Part shown: piece after piece, positions 8,829 to 18,464 of the stretch
Numbering within the stretch: the stretch's first letter is position 1
How the letters are laid out: each line of letters opens with the position of its first letter
The notes under the pieces: generated by a model
Databases searched by the model: none
What the model was told of the DNA's origin: nothing
The model's input: only the letters and a program-made list of their open reading frames with translations
Assembly: GCF_015709525.1 (NCBI RefSeq)
Contig: NZ_JADNRA010000026.1
Coordinates: 62,001-126,000 of the forward strand
Direction: 5' to 3'
Source of the DNA: Methylocystis sp. L43
Lineage (GTDB): Bacteria; Pseudomonadota; Alphaproteobacteria; Rhizobiales; Beijerinckiaceae
Length of the DNA stretch: 64,000 bases
Program-made: the position numbers and the translations under genes

Positions 8829-9383
8829 GTGCGAGTCAGTCGAATGGAGTGGCGCAGCGTCGTTCATTGCATCTTCGAGCCGCGCAACGCCTCGCTCCTC
8901 ATCCTCGCCGCCGCCGTTGCGGCGATCGGCGGCGCCTGGGCCTATGAGTCGCTCGGCTATCTGCCGTGCGAACTCTGCTACAAGGAGCGCGTGCCCTATT
9001 ACGCGGCTTTGGCGCTCGCGCCGCTCGCGGCCTTCGCCGCGCAGGCAGGGCGGAGGGGAATGGCCCGTGCGGCCTTCCTGCTGATGGCGCTGCTCTTCGC
9101 CGGCGACGCCATACTTTCAATCTATCATTCGGGCGTCGAGTGGAAGATTTTCGCCGGGCCATCCGACTGTTCCGGGCCGCTGTCGACCGCGCCATCGGTC
9201 GCCGACTTCATGAAGCAGCTTCAGTCGGTGAAGGTCGTGCGCTGCGACGAGCCGAACTTGTGGATTTTCGGCCTGACGCTGGCGAATTGGAACGTCGCGA
9301 TCTCGGCGGCGCTGGCGGCGCTGGCGGGTTGCGCTTACCGGTTTAACCGGCGCAAGTTCAACGCTGTCTCTCCTTCGCAATGA
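8829..9383 (+). CDS. dsbB: disulfide bond formation protein DsbB
   Basis: An inner-membrane quinone reductase that reoxidises DsbA. The 184-residue protein has four predicted helices and the periplasmic redox motif CELC (about residues 47-50). A second Cys pair (C at DCSGP and C at VVRCDE) lies in the second periplasmic loop, as in DsbB. The frame can start at GTG 8829 or ATG 8844 (MEWRSVVH); GTG is listed, but the ATG is equally possible. It directly follows the DedA-family gene. No dsbA is present in the window. Confidence 0.87.
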   Translation: MRVSRMEWRSVVHCIFEPRNASLLILAAAVAAIGGAWAYESLGYLPCELCYKERVPYYAALALAPLAAFAAQAGRRGMARAAFLLMALLFAGDAILSIYHSGVEWKIFAGPSDCSGPLSTAPSVADFMKQLQSVKVVRCDEPNLWIFGLTLANWNVAISAALAALAGCAYRFNRRKFNAVSPSQ

Positions 9384-9642
9384 CATGGCGCCGCAACACC
9401 TGGTTGATTTCTGTCTGATAGCCTCTTCCCTCTGCATGGCGCTTGAACCAGTCTAAGACGTCCGCATCGATGCGAATACTCACTGGCTGTTTGACGGGCT
9501 TGTAAAATGCGCCGCGACGAGCGAAAGCCCAGTTTTCGGCAGGCGCTTCAGGAATATCCTGCGTATCGATCTTGTCGTCAGACAAGGCGGCAAGCTTCTC
9601 AAGCTCGCAAAGCTCCTCGGGGCTAAACTCCTTCTTGCTCAT
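9358..9642 (-). CDS. brnA: BrnA-family antitoxin
   Basis: A 94-residue antitoxin of the type II BrnT/BrnA family. The C-terminal half carries the typical segment QPVSIRIDADVLDWFKRH followed by GYQTEINQVLRRHV, a ribbon-helix-helix type DNA-binding unit. The N-terminal half would wrap the toxin. The ATG at 9642 has GAGAAGG six bases upstream; the frame continues upstream without a good site. It overlaps the end of brnT by 20 bp, consistent with translational coupling, and overlaps the convergent dsbB 3' end by 26 bp. BrnA proteins repress their own promoter. Confidence 0.85.
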   Translation of the reverse strand: MSKKEFSPEELCELEKLAALSDDKIDTQDIPEAPAENWAFARRGAFYKPVKQPVSIRIDADVLDWFKRHAEGRGYQTEINQVLRRHVIAKERQR

Positions 9643-9910
9643 AGCGCCTTCTCTCATGAGGCGTCGCCTTTCGCGCGCCGATGATCCGCACGCGCTCGCC
9701 TTCGTTTGCGTGGGGGTAGCAATGCACAACGACTAAAAGCGCCACTCCCCCAACAACGCCGATCGCATGCCAACGTTCTTCGCCATCCTCGAAACGGTCC
9801 GGGAGGATGACATGCAGGGGATCGTCCCAAACCCGTCGTGCAATTTCAAATGAAACGCCATGCTTGGCGACGTTTCGCCGCGCCTTGCTCGCGTCCCACT
9901 CGAATTCCAC
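9623..9910 (-). CDS. brnT: BrnT-family toxin (ribonuclease)
   Basis: A 95-residue RelE-fold ribonuclease of the BrnT family, which stops growth by cleaving RNA until bound by BrnA. The opening VEFEWDASKARRNVAKHGVS and later RIIGARKATPHERRRYE are the family hallmarks. The start is taken at GTG 9910, giving the usual N-terminus; an upstream frame exists but overlaps the promoter palindrome. The toxin gene precedes the antitoxin gene, the standard order for brnTA. Confidence 0.86.
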   Translation of the reverse strand: MEFEWDASKARRNVAKHGVSFEIARRVWDDPLHVILPDRFEDGEERWHAIGVVGGVALLVVVHCYPHANEGERVRIIGARKATPHERRRYEQEGV

Positions 9911-9921
9911 GCTCGATATCC

Positions 9922-9944
9922 CAGTCCTGTATATACAATAATGT
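9922..9944. promoter_or_regulatory. palindrome upstream of brnT, likely BrnA operator/promoter
   Basis: A perfect 10-bp palindrome TGTATATACA at 9928-9937 lies about 18 bp upstream of the brnT start in an AT-rich patch that stands out from the GC-rich surroundings. On the minus strand it could double as a -10 element. In characterised brnTA loci BrnA binds inverted repeats over the promoter; its role here is inferred from position. Confidence 0.5.
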
Positions 9945-9970
9945 AAATAGGATAACAAGCGCGGCAGCAC

Positions 9971-11152
9971 TCACCCCGCCGCCATCCTGGCGCTCGCCCT
10001 GAGCTTTTCCGTCTCGCTCTTTAATTGCCCGCAGGCGGCGAGAATGTCGCGCCCGCGCGGGGTGCGCACCGGGCTGGCGTAGCCGGCGTTGAAGACGATG
10101 TCGGAGAAGCGCTCGATCGTCTCCCAGTCCGAACATTCGTAGGGCGCGCCCGGCCAGGGATTGAAGGGTATGAGATTGATCTTCGCCGGCAGGCCTTTCA
10201 GGAGACGGACCAGCTCCTTGGCGTCGGCGGGCGAGTCGTTGACGCCCTTCAGCATCACATATTCGAAGGTGATCCGCCTTGCATTCGACGCGCCGGGATA
10301 GTCGCGGCAGGCCTGCAGCAGCTCTTTGATCGGATATTTCTTGTTGAGCGGCACGAGTTCGTTGCGCAATTCGTCGCGCACCGCATGCAGCGAAATCGCC
10401 AGCGCCGGCCCGCATTCGGCGCCCAGACGCTCAATCTGCGGCACGACGCCGGAGGTCGAGACGGTGATGCGCCGCTTGGAGAGCGACAGCCCGTCGCCGT
10501 CGGCCATGACCTCGACCGCCGCCATGACGCTGTCGAGATTATAGAGCGGCTCGCCCATGCCCATGAAGACGATGTTGGAGACCGCGCGCACGCCTTCTCC
10601 CGCTGGCACCAGCCCGTCCGTCGGCCGCTCGCGATCGGGAAAATCGCCGAGCCGCTGCCGGGCGACCAGCAATTGCCCGACAATCTCGGCGGTCGTCAGA
10701 TTGCGCACGAGCCGCTGCGTGCCCGTATGACAAAAGCTGCAATTTAAAGTGCAGCCGACCTGAGAGGAGACGCACAGCGTTCCGCGGTCGCTTTCCGGAA
10801 TATAGACGCATTCGACTTCGGCGCCCTTGTCGAAGGCGTCGACCGGCTGCAGCCGCAGCAGCCATTTGCGCGTGCCGTCGACGGATATCTGCTCCTCGAC
10901 GATCTCCGGCAGGCGCAGTGCGAAGGCGTCGGCGAGCTGGACCCGCATCGCCTTCGAGACATTCAGCATCTCGTTAAAGTCGCGCGCGCCGCGAAAGTAG
11001 ACCCAATGCCAGATCTGCGACGCGCGCATGCGGATCTCGCGCTCCGGCAGGCCGAGCGTCCGCAACGCGTCGGCGATTTCGGCGCGGGTCATCCCGGCGA
11101 GCGAAGGCTTAAGCGTCATCGTGGGCGCAGCGGATAGATCGGATAGGCTCAT
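9971..11152 (-). CDS. rlmN: dual-specificity RNA methyltransferase RlmN
   Basis: A radical SAM enzyme that makes 2-methyladenosine at A2503 of 23S rRNA and A37 of certain tRNAs. The 393-residue protein has the RlmN-type cluster motif CxxxCxxC (Cys134, Cys138, Cys141), the upstream conserved Cys in GTLCVSSQ (Cys127), GMGEPLYN near residue 198, and the C-terminal Cys in LAACGQL that forms the methyl-carrying intermediate pair. Length and domain order are normal. The start ATG at 11152 yields the typical leader before the helical N-terminal domain. The gene ends 60 bp from the brnT start. Confidence 0.95.
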   Translation of the reverse strand: MSLSDLSAAPTMTLKPSLAGMTRAEIADALRTLGLPEREIRMRASQIWHWVYFRGARDFNEMLNVSKAMRVQLADAFALRLPEIVEEQISVDGTRKWLLRLQPVDAFDKGAEVECVYIPESDRGTLCVSSQVGCTLNCSFCHTGTQRLVRNLTTAEIVGQLLVARQRLGDFPDRERPTDGLVPAGEGVRAVSNIVFMGMGEPLYNLDSVMAAVEVMADGDGLSLSKRRITVSTSGVVPQIERLGAECGPALAISLHAVRDELRNELVPLNKKYPIKELLQACRDYPGASNARRITFEYVMLKGVNDSPADAKELVRLLKGLPAKINLIPFNPWPGAPYECSDWETIERFSDIVFNAGYASPVRTPRGRDILAACGQLKSETEKLRASARMAAG

Positions 11153-11233
11153 GAAGTCCTCGGAACAGCGCCTCTGTATATCATGCTTATGCGCGATATT
11201 TTGAGGTCGCCACGGACGCGACGTAAGCGTGGA

Positions 11234-11692
11234 TCAGCCGGCGGTCGCTTCCGCGTTCTGCATCGACTGCAGGAAACGCTTCCAGTTCTCAGGCGTGACA
11301 ACCTCGCGATAGCGCGCGGTCTGCGCCGGGTCCAGGAATTCCAGCATGAATGCGCCTTCGACCCACACTTCCGACAGCTGGAACAATCCGTCGCCGCGAT
11401 CGCAAGCCCGCGCCGGCCAGCCGGCCCGTGTCGCGATGGCGATAATCTCCTCCGCCGGCCGAGCCACGCAAATGGCGAGATGCGCTTCGGAAAGACGCGT
11501 TCCCTGATTTTGCGGGGTCCAGTAGCCCTCGTCAGGGCCGTAGGCGAGCACGTGGCCGCGCGGCGCGATCTCAAGCTCGACTTCGCCGTCGCCAGACCAA
11601 GCCATCCAGGAGTTTGGCCCCGCAGGCGGGAAGGGCGTCGCGACGACCTCCGGATTGTCCGCTGGGATGGAAGCGTGGGCGATGCAGGTCAT
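11234..11692 (-). CDS. conserved hypothetical protein cotranscribed with a TetR regulator
   Basis: A 152-residue soluble protein with no signal peptide. Alternating short strands and helices (VELEIAPRGHVLAYG, LSEAHLAICVA, EVWVEGAFMLEFLDP) hint at a small alpha/beta fold, but no family is recognised. Its start codon overlaps the stop of the upstream TetR-family gene by 4 bp (ATGA arrangement), so the two are probably translationally coupled and under the same control as the MFS pump divergent from them. Confidence 0.6.
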   Translation of the reverse strand: MTCIAHASIPADNPEVVATPFPPAGPNSWMAWSGDGEVELEIAPRGHVLAYGPDEGYWTPQNQGTRLSEAHLAICVARPAEEIIAIATRAGWPARACDRGDGLFQLSEVWVEGAFMLEFLDPAQTARYREVVTPENWKRFLQSMQNAEATAG

Positions 11693-12303
11693 TTCTCTTC
11701 TCCATGTGAAAAATCGCGGTCATCGGCGGCCGAGCGGCGACCGAGCAGGACGGCGATCGCCTCGGACGCCGCGCGGCCGGCCTCGGCGCCCTCCAATCCC
11801 CAGAAATCCCTCAGGACCGACCAGGCGTAGGCGCTGTCGATCAGCTGGACGATCGCGGCCCGCCGGCGTTTGGCGGCGTCGTCCATCTCGGGCAGCGCGT
11901 CGGCGACGCAGGCGAGCATCGCCGCCTGACGCTGCGGGTTCGAACTTAAGCGCATTTCGCGTCCGGCTTCGGAAGAGATCGACGCTCTGATCAGTCCCTC
12001 TTCTTCATCGAATCGAGGGAACAGCCGCAGCGGCGTGGCGATCAAATCGTCAGCGGTCTGCGGAAAGCCCGAACTGCCGACGCGCGCCTGCATGCGCGGC
12101 CAGACCGCCTTCAAGAGATCCTCGCGGGTCAGGAAGTGGCGGTAGACCGTTCGTTCGGTCACCTTCGCCCGCTCAGCCACTTTGGCGATGGTGAACGCAT
12201 CCAGCTTTCCCTCGCGCATCTCGTCGATCGCGGCCTCGAGAATACGCGTTCGCGTATGATCCTTATGCGTCTCGCGAAGCGATGTCAGTTTGTATGACGT
12301 CAT
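11689..12303 (-). CDS. TetR/AcrR-family transcriptional regulator
   Basis: A 204-residue regulator with an N-terminal helix-turn-helix (AFTIAKVAERAKVTERTVYRHF, residues about 38-59 with the HTH core KVAERAKVTERTVYRHF) and a ligand-binding helical domain. It is divergent from an MFS pump gene, the classic layout of a local efflux repressor. The frame stays open to a TTG at 12339, but the ATG at 12303 is preferred: it places an inverted repeat immediately upstream of the start and gives a normal N-terminus. Ligand unknown; a hydrophobic drug or solvent is likely by analogy. Confidence 0.83.
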   Translation of the reverse strand: MTSYKLTSLRETHKDHTRTRILEAAIDEMREGKLDAFTIAKVAERAKVTERTVYRHFLTREDLLKAVWPRMQARVGSSGFPQTADDLIATPLRLFPRFDEEEGLIRASISSEAGREMRLSSNPQRQAAMLACVADALPEMDDAAKRRRAAIVQLIDSAYAWSVLRDFWGLEGAEAGRAASEAIAVLLGRRSAADDRDFSHGEEK

Positions 12304-12320
12304 GTCATAGCGTGTGACAT
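12302..12320. promoter_or_regulatory. inverted repeat at the TetR/MFS divergent promoter
   Basis: ATGTCA and TGACAT arms separated by 7 bp lie right at the start of the TetR-family gene, and an 8-bp palindrome TGACGTCA (12295-12302) abuts it. Inverted repeats in this position are the usual binding sites of divergent TetR repressors. Function is inferred from position and symmetry. Confidence 0.5.
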
Positions 12321-12481
12321 TGCCTCTCGCCGATGTCAAGCGCCCGTCGTGTGAACTTCAAGGCTCAATCGTGCTTTCAAGGCGCGCTGCCACGCCTCGG
12401 GCAGGGGCGTTTATTGATGTCGCTCTTCAAAACCGATAAACGCTGCGCGCTCACGCCCAAGAGGGCCGACGGAGCGACTCC

Positions 12482-14044
12482 TTGCATAGCGCCGCGCCAG
12501 ACGCATCCGATCCTTCGCTCAAGGCGACGCGCCGGGAGTGGATCGGGCTCGCCATCCTCGCTCTGCCCTGCCTGGTCTATGCGATGGACTTCACGGTGCT
12601 CAATCTCGCTATTCCGGCGCTGACGGCGGAACTGCGGCCGAGCGCGTCGCAACTGCTGTGGATCATCGATGTCTACGGCTTCATGGTCGCCGGTTTCCTG
12701 ATGATCATGGGCGGGCTCGGCGATCGCATCGGCCGGCGCAAGGTGCTGCTGCTGGGGGCCGCGGCGTTCGGCGCCGTATCGATCATCGCCGCTTTCTCGA
12801 AATCGGCGCAGATGCTGATTTTTGCGCGCGCCGCGCTCGGCGTTGCGGGAGCGACCCTCGCGCCGTCGACGCTGTCGCTGCTCGCCAACATGTTCCGCGA
12901 TCCGTCTGAACGCACTTTTGCGGTCAGCATGTGGATTTCGAGCTTCTCCGCCGGCGCCATCATCGGGCCGCTCGTCGGCGGCGCGCTCATTCAGTCTTTC
13001 GGCTGGGGATCGGTCTTTCTCGCGGGCGTCCCGGTAATGGTCCTTCTGCTTATTCTTGGGCCGGTGCTTCTGCCGGAATATCGCGATCCCGACGCGGGCC
13101 GGCTAGATCTCGCCAGCGCGCTTCTGTCGCTCGCGGCGGTGCTGTCCTTCGTTTACGGATTGAAGCGCGCCGCCGAGGCGGGCTTCGGCGCCGACGCGAT
13201 CGGAGCGACGGCGGCAGGCGTCGCGCTCGCGCTCTTGTTCCTGCGCCGGCAGTCGCGGCTCGAAGATCCTTTGATCGATCTCGCGCTGTTTCGCTCGCGG
13301 TCGCTGAACACCGCGCTTTGCATCAACATGCTTGGCGTCTTCTTCATGTTCGGGTCGTTCATTCTGCTCGCCCAGTATTTTCAGCTCGTCGCTGGTTTGA
13401 CGCCGCTCGATGCCGGGCTGTGGTCAACGCCGTCGGCGATCGTCTTCATGATCGGCTCCTTCGCCACGCCCGCGCTCGCGCGCCGCATCACGCCCGTCAA
13501 TCTTCTCGCCGGCGGACTGATCGTCGCTGCGGCTGGATTTGTCGGCCTCGCGCTGGCGGAAGGATTCTACGGGGTGCTTTTATCGTCTCTGCTTCTCGTC
13601 GGCTTCACGCCGGTGATCGCGCTGACGACGGAAATCATCGTCACGTCGGCGCCGCCCGAGCGCGCCGGCGCGGCGTCAGCCTTGTCGGAAACAGCGATTG
13701 AACTTGGCGGCGCCCTTGGCATCGCCGCGCTCGGCAGTCTTGGCACGCTGATCTACCGAGCCAAAATGGCCCACGTCGTCGCGGGGCTCCCGGCGGACGT
13801 CGCGCGGGCGGCCGGCGCGACGCTCGGCGGCGCGGCGGATGCCGTCAAATTCTTGCCTCCCGAAGTGGCCGAGCGGACGCTCTCCGCCGCGCGCGACGCC
13901 TTTTGCGCCGGTTTTCAAGCGACCGCCTGGTTGGGCGCCTTGGGGCTTGTCGGCGCCGCGTTCGCGACGAAGATTGCGCTCAAGCAAGCGCGTCCTCCGT
14001 CGCCGGAAGGCGCAGGCGAAAAGCCGAGTTCGGCCCCGGCGTAG
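12482..14044 (+). CDS. MFS drug:H+ antiporter, DHA2 (14-TM) family
   Basis: A 520-residue inner-membrane exporter with about 14 hydrophobic segments. The motif GGLGDRIGRRKVLL between helices 2 and 3 (motif A) and the early MDFTVLNLAIPAL segment (motif D1) are characteristic of the QacA/EmrB/SmvA-type DHA2 drug exporters. No ATG gives the full first helix; a TTG at 12482, with GGAG 8 bases upstream, is the best start. It is divergent from a TetR-family gene that probably represses it. The substrate is likely a cationic or hydrophobic toxic compound, unspecified. Confidence 0.87.
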   Translation: MHSAAPDASDPSLKATRREWIGLAILALPCLVYAMDFTVLNLAIPALTAELRPSASQLLWIIDVYGFMVAGFLMIMGGLGDRIGRRKVLLLGAAAFGAVSIIAAFSKSAQMLIFARAALGVAGATLAPSTLSLLANMFRDPSERTFAVSMWISSFSAGAIIGPLVGGALIQSFGWGSVFLAGVPVMVLLLILGPVLLPEYRDPDAGRLDLASALLSLAAVLSFVYGLKRAAEAGFGADAIGATAAGVALALLFLRRQSRLEDPLIDLALFRSRSLNTALCINMLGVFFMFGSFILLAQYFQLVAGLTPLDAGLWSTPSAIVFMIGSFATPALARRITPVNLLAGGLIVAAAGFVGLALAEGFYGVLLSSLLLVGFTPVIALTTEIIVTSAPPERAGAASALSETAIELGGALGIAALGSLGTLIYRAKMAHVVAGLPADVARAAGATLGGAADAVKFLPPEVAERTLSAARDAFCAGFQATAWLGALGLVGAAFATKIALKQARPPSPEGAGEKPSSAPA

Positions 14045-14146
14045 CGTGAGTTCGAAGGCCTGCGTCGCCCGTCATGCGCTTGTCACGGCGCGCGTCGAGC
14101 TTTAGCCTCCAGCGCGTTCTGTTGTTTTTTGCGCTTGGGGAATTTC

Positions 14147-15259
14147 ATGAGACTCGCCTCATACAACGTTGAGAATCTATTCGATCGCGCACGCGCGATG
14201 AATCTCAAGAGCCTCTCGCAAGGCAAACCTATTCTCGAACGCTTCGCGGAACTGAATACGTTGCTGGCGCAGCCTTCTTACGGCGCCGACGACAAGAAGC
14301 GCATGGCGAAACTTGTCATTGAACTTGATTTGGAAAAATCCGACGTCGGCGATTTCGTCATTCTGCGGCGCAACAGAGGCGGACTGATCAAACGCCCCAA
14401 GTCGGGCGGCGTTCAAATTGTTGCGAGCGGGCGCGCCGATTGGGTCGGCTCGCTCGAGTTGCGCGACGAGCCCGTCGACGAACAGGCGATGCGGAATACG
14501 GCGCGGGTGATGAGAGATGTCGAGGCGGACGTTCTCGGCGTCGTCGAAGTCGAGAGCCGGCCGGTGCTGCGGGATTTCAATGCGGACGTCGTCGCTGCGC
14601 TCGGCGGCGAGGCATTCCGGCACGCAATGGTGATCGACGGCAACGACACGCGCGGCATCGACGTCGGCCTCTTGACGCGGCAGGGGTTTCCCATCGGCGT
14701 GCTGCGCAGCCACGTCGACGAAATGCTTGACGAGCGGAATCCGATCTTTTCGCGTGACTGCGCCGAGTTCGAGGTGACGGCGCCGTCCGGCGCGCGCATG
14801 CTGGTGATGCTCAATCACTTCAAGAGCAAGGGTTTCGGCTCGCAGCATTCATCCAACGCCAAACGTCGCGCGCAGGCAAAACGCGTCGCTCAAATCTACG
14901 ACGAACGCGTCGCCATGGGGATCAAGAACATCGTCGTGATGGGCGACTTCAACGACACGCCGGACAGCGAACCTTTGAGTCCTCTCATCGAAGGGACAGA
15001 TCTGAAGGACATCTTTTTGCATCCGAAATTTGACGACGGCGGTTTCCCAGGCACTTACGGCAGTTGCGCCGCGGGCAATAAGATCGACTTCATTCTGCTG
15101 TCGCCGGCGCTGTTCGACAGGGTCACAAGCGGCGGCGCGTTTCGCAAAGGCATGTGGCCCGGCGCGCGGGCCAAACGCTGGGAGGCCTATCCGGAAGTCG
15201 CTCGCAAGGAAGACGCCGCCTCCGATCATGCGGCGATATGGGCCGATATCGATCTTTAG
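14147..15259 (+). CDS. endonuclease/exonuclease/phosphatase-family protein
   Basis: A 370-residue metal-dependent hydrolase fold. Family landmarks are LASYNVENLFDRAR at the N-terminus (Asn metal ligand), GVVEVESRPVLRDF (Glu ligand), MLNHFKSKG (catalytic His region), VMGDFNDTP (Asp/Asn pair) and the C-terminal SDHAAIWAD (Asp-His). No signal peptide is evident. A longer frame begins at TTG 14129, but the ATG at 14147 has GGGG about 7 bases upstream and gives a canonical start. It may act on nucleic acids or phosphodiesters; the substrate is not known. Its stop overlaps the convergent DUF72 gene by 4 bp. Confidence 0.82.
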   Translation: MRLASYNVENLFDRARAMNLKSLSQGKPILERFAELNTLLAQPSYGADDKKRMAKLVIELDLEKSDVGDFVILRRNRGGLIKRPKSGGVQIVASGRADWVGSLELRDEPVDEQAMRNTARVMRDVEADVLGVVEVESRPVLRDFNADVVAALGGEAFRHAMVIDGNDTRGIDVGLLTRQGFPIGVLRSHVDEMLDERNPIFSRDCAEFEVTAPSGARMLVMLNHFKSKGFGSQHSSNAKRRAQAKRVAQIYDERVAMGIKNIVVMGDFNDTPDSEPLSPLIEGTDLKDIFLHPKFDDGGFPGTYGSCAAGNKIDFILLSPALFDRVTSGGAFRKGMWPGARAKRWEAYPEVARKEDAASDHAAIWADIDL

Positions 15260-16065
15260 CGGGAGAGTCGCTCGATCAGCGCCATGGCGGCGGCCGGATT
15301 GCGTTCCTTTGCGCCGCTGATGACGTAGAGGAACACGTCTCGCGGCGTCGCCGCCTTCCGTTGTGTTTCCGCAATATAGTTGAGTTCGCTCGGCGCAGCG
15401 CCGCTCGCCCAACGTCGCGCGCGCTTCGCCCATTCATCGAGGGCGGCGGCGTCATAGCCCTGCGGTTCTTGCTCACGCGTTCCCATGATGCGCGCATAGA
15501 CAAAGGGCGCGGTCAGATCGGCGATAAGCGGATATTTTGAATCGCCGGCAATGACGATGGCGACGCCATGCCGGCGCGCCAACGCGACGAATTCAGCCGT
15601 CTTGAAGCTCTCATGGCGCGGCTCAATCGCGTGCATCAGCTGTCGGCCGCCGATGTTCTTTGGCAGCAGGGAAAGAAAGGCGTCGAAGAACCCTGCGTCG
15701 AATTTCTTGTTGGGCAGGAACTGCCACAAGATGGGTCCGAGTTTGTCCCCGAGGTCCATCACGCCGCTAGCAAAAAAGCGTTCGATCGACTCGCCCGCTT
15801 CTCGTGGCGTCTTGCGCATCACCGCAAAGCGCGGCGCCTTGACGCTGAAAATGAAATCTTCGGGCGCCTCATCGCGCCATTTGGCGAAGCTCGCGGCGCT
15901 TTGCGTGCGATAGTAGGTGGCGTTGATTTCGATCGAGGTGACGTTACCGCTCGCATATTCGAGTTCCCGCTTATGCGGCAAGCCGGCGGGATAAAAGGAT
16001 GCGCGCCAAGGGGCGTAATTCCAGCCGCCGACGCCGACATAGATGCGTCCCGTCTTTTGACTCAT
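15256..16065 (-). CDS. DUF72 (YecE-like) family protein
   Basis: A 269-residue TIM-barrel-like protein of the DUF72 family. Landmarks are [16 protein letters not shown] at the start, [13 protein letters not shown] near residue 45, FSVKAPRF near 75 and [10 protein letters not shown]. The biochemical role of the family is not established. The frame extends upstream to 16230, but the ATG at 16065 gives the family N-terminus. It is convergent with the nuclease-like gene and divergent from the sorbosone-dehydrogenase-like gene. Confidence 0.85.
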   Translation of the reverse strand: MSQKTGRIYVGVGGWNYAPWRASFYPAGLPHKRELEYASGNVTSIEINATYYRTQSAASFAKWRDEAPEDFIFSVKAPRFAVMRKTPREAGESIERFFASGVMDLGDKLGPILWQFLPNKKFDAGFFDAFLSLLPKNIGGRQLMHAIEPRHESFKTAEFVALARRHGVAIVIAGDSKYPLIADLTAPFVYARIMGTREQEPQGYDAAALDEWAKRARRWASGAAPSELNYIAETQRKAATPRDVFLYVISGAKERNPAAAMALIERLSR

Positions 16066-16228
16066 TTGTGCTCCAGTCTGGCGTGTCGACTGGCGAGGGC
16101 TTGAGACTTGCCCCTGCTGCGCCATTTTTAGCGGCGTCATCGACAACATATTTGTCTTCGTCGCCGGGTGTCGATCGTCAGAAGCTGCGCCGATCGCATC
16201 TACCGGGTCGTTTGGGGAAGGGGTCGCC

Positions 16229-17563
16229 ATGGCGGCGAAATTGTTATCAAGATTTATATTTGCGCTGACCGCAACCGCGCTCGCCGCCTGCGATCGCGGC
16301 CCCGAACTGCCGGAGAGCGCTGGCTACGGACCCAATCCGACGCTGCCGGCGCCGCATCCGACGGGGGCCTTTCCATATGTGAATATCGCGCGCGCGGTCG
16401 GCTGGCCAAGCGGCGAAAAACCCACGCCCGCCGAGGGGCTGGGCGTTGAAGCTTTTGCGACGGGTCTCGATCATCCGCGCTGGCTGTACGAATTGCCGAA
16501 CGGCGACATTCTCGTCGCCGAAACCGACGCGCCGCCCAAGTCCGAAAACGAAGGCGGCGGCAGCATTCGCGGCTTCTTCATGGGCCTCTATATGCGCCAA
16601 GCCGGCTCTGATCATCCCAGCGCCAATCGGATCACGCTGCTGCGAGATGCGGATGGCGACGGCGTCGCCGAGACGAAGGAGATCTTTCTGCAAAATCTCA
16701 ATTCGCCCTTCGGCATGGCGCTGGTGGGCGATCAGCTTTATGTCGCCAACGCCGATTCGCTCGTGCGCTTCCCCTATAAGGAAGGCGACACGCGCATTGA
16801 GGCCGCCCCCGAAAATGTCGCGGATCTGCCGGCCGGCCGCAATCATCACTGGACGAAGAGCCTTGTCGCGGACCCGGTGGGCTCGCGTCTTTACGTCGGC
16901 GTCGGGTCCAACTCCAACGCCGCCGAGAATGGCATGGAGGAAGAGCATAACCGCGCCGACATTCTGGAGATCGATCCGGCGACCGGCGATACCCGCGTTT
17001 TCGCTTCGGGACTACGCAATCCGGTCGGGATGGACTGGAACCCGGCGACAGGCGATCTCTGGGTCGCGGTGAATGAACGCGATGAGATCGGCGACAATCT
17101 GGTGCCCGACTACATGACGAAGGTCCGCGACGGCGCGTTTTACGGCTGGCCATACAGCTATTTCGGACAGCATGTCGACGAGCGCGTGCAGCCCCAAGAT
17201 CGGGAACTCGTCAAACAGGCGATCCGGCCGGATTACGCGCTCGGCTCGCATACGGCTTCGCTCGGATTCACCTTCGTCGGCGATTCCGCCCTCGGGCCGT
17301 TCCAGAACGGCGCGATCATCGGCCAGCACGGATCATGGAATCGCAGTCCCCGCGTGGGCTACCGCGTCATTTTTGTAAAGTTCGAGAATGGCGTGCCGGT
17401 GGGCGCCCCCAAAGAGGTGCTGACCGGTTTCCTGAACGAGCGCGGCGAAGCGCAGGGCAGGCCGGTCGGCGTGATCGTCGATAAGCGCGGCGCACTGCTG
17501 GTGGCCGACGACGTCGGCGGCGTCGTGTGGCGGGCAAGCGCGGTTAAGAAGGAAACCGACTAG
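16229..17563 (+). CDS. PQQ-type sorbosone/glucose dehydrogenase-like lipoprotein
   Basis: A 444-residue periplasmic lipoprotein: a signal peptide ends with the lipobox LAAC (Cys at about residue 20). The rest is a six-bladed beta-propeller of the soluble glucose/L-sorbosone dehydrogenase type, with [47 protein letters not shown] and [10 protein letters not shown]. These enzymes use pyrroloquinoline quinone, which methylotrophs make for methanol oxidation. Substrate unknown. It is followed 86 bp later by the YfgM-like gene on the same strand. Confidence 0.82.
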   Translation: MAAKLLSRFIFALTATALAACDRGPELPESAGYGPNPTLPAPHPTGAFPYVNIARAVGWPSGEKPTPAEGLGVEAFATGLDHPRWLYELPNGDILVAETDAPPKSENEGGGSIRGFFMGLYMRQAGSDHPSANRITLLRDADGDGVAETKEIFLQNLNSPFGMALVGDQLYVANADSLVRFPYKEGDTRIEAAPENVADLPAGRNHHWTKSLVADPVGSRLYVGVGSNSNAAENGMEEEHNRADILEIDPATGDTRVFASGLRNPVGMDWNPATGDLWVAVNERDEIGDNLVPDYMTKVRDGAFYGWPYSYFGQHVDERVQPQDRELVKQAIRPDYALGSHTASLGFTFVGDSALGPFQNGAIIGQHGSWNRSPRVGYRVIFVKFENGVPVGAPKEVLTGFLNERGEAQGRPVGVIVDKRGALLVADDVGGVVWRASAVKKETD

Positions 17564-17649
17564 CCGGCTGCGCTCGCATTTGGCCGCCGCCTATGCTATC
17601 GGCTGCGGTCAGCCCGGTTTTTTCGGGCGGAGTCAAGGGTCTGGCGCAC

Positions 17650-18426
17650 ATGTCCGATATTTTCCATGAGGTCGATGAAGATGTCCGGCGCGACAAGGCG
17701 GCGGACCTTTGGCGGCGCTATCACACGCCGATTCTGATCTTCGCTGTGCTGATCGTCGCTGCGACCGGCGCGTGGAGCTATTACCAGACCAACCGTCAGA
17801 AAATGGCGGAGGCCGCGAACGCTCGTTTTGAAGCCGCGGTCGCGCTCGCCAACGAAGGCAAGGCTCAGGAGGCGGCGACCGCTTTCGACGCGCTCGCCAA
17901 GGACGCTCCCAAAGGCTATGCGACGCTCGCGCGCATCCGCGCAGCGGAACTGCGCGAGGACAAAGCGCGCGCGCTCCAAGAATTGGACGCGATCGCCGAC
18001 GACAAGAACGTCGACAAACTGAACCAGGAAGTCGCGCTGCTGCGCGCCGCGCTGATCATCCTCGAGAGCGGCGACCGCCAGAAAATGGAACGCGCGCTCG
18101 GGCCCATGATGACCTCGAACGGCGCATTCCGCTTCTCGGCGCAAGAATGGAACGGTCTCGACGCGCTGGCCAATGACGATTTCGACGAGGCCGAGAGGGA
18201 CTTCAACGTTCTGCTCAGCGATCGCGACGCTCCGCAATCCGTGCGTCAGCGCGCCGCGGCCTATCAGGGGCTGCTGCACGCGAAACGCGGACCCAAGCCG
18301 GCGGCGGCGGCGGCTGGGGGAGCTCCGAGCGGCGGCAATATCAGCGTGACGCCGGTGATCGAGCCGGAACAGGAAGGCGCTGCGCCGTCCGGCGAGGCGC
18401 CGTTCGAGGTGAAGCCCTCGAAATAG
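17650..18426 (+). CDS. YfgM-like TPR inner-membrane protein upstream of der
   Basis: A 258-residue protein with a cytoplasmic start ([20 protein letters not shown]), one membrane helix at about residues 28-45 ([16 protein letters not shown]) and a periplasmic TPR-rich domain (residues 50-210, TPR_21 type). The tail is Ala/Pro/Gly-rich. In Escherichia coli yfgM sits upstream of bamB and der, and YfgM is an ancillary SecYEG-associated chaperone; here bamB is absent between the two genes. The ATG at 17650 was chosen over an upstream in-frame start because it gives the family N-terminus. Confidence 0.8.
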   Translation: MSDIFHEVDEDVRRDKAADLWRRYHTPILIFAVLIVAATGAWSYYQTNRQKMAEAANARFEAAVALANEGKAQEAATAFDALAKDAPKGYATLARIRAAELREDKARALQELDAIADDKNVDKLNQEVALLRAALIILESGDRQKMERALGPMMTSNGAFRFSAQEWNGLDALANDDFDEAERDFNVLLSDRDAPQSVRQRAAAYQGLLHAKRGPKPAAAAAGGAPSGGNISVTPVIEPEQEGAAPSGEAPFEVKPSK

Positions 18427-18464
18427 TTGGCGAAGGGGCGCGGCAGCGCAGCGAGAAACGAGTC

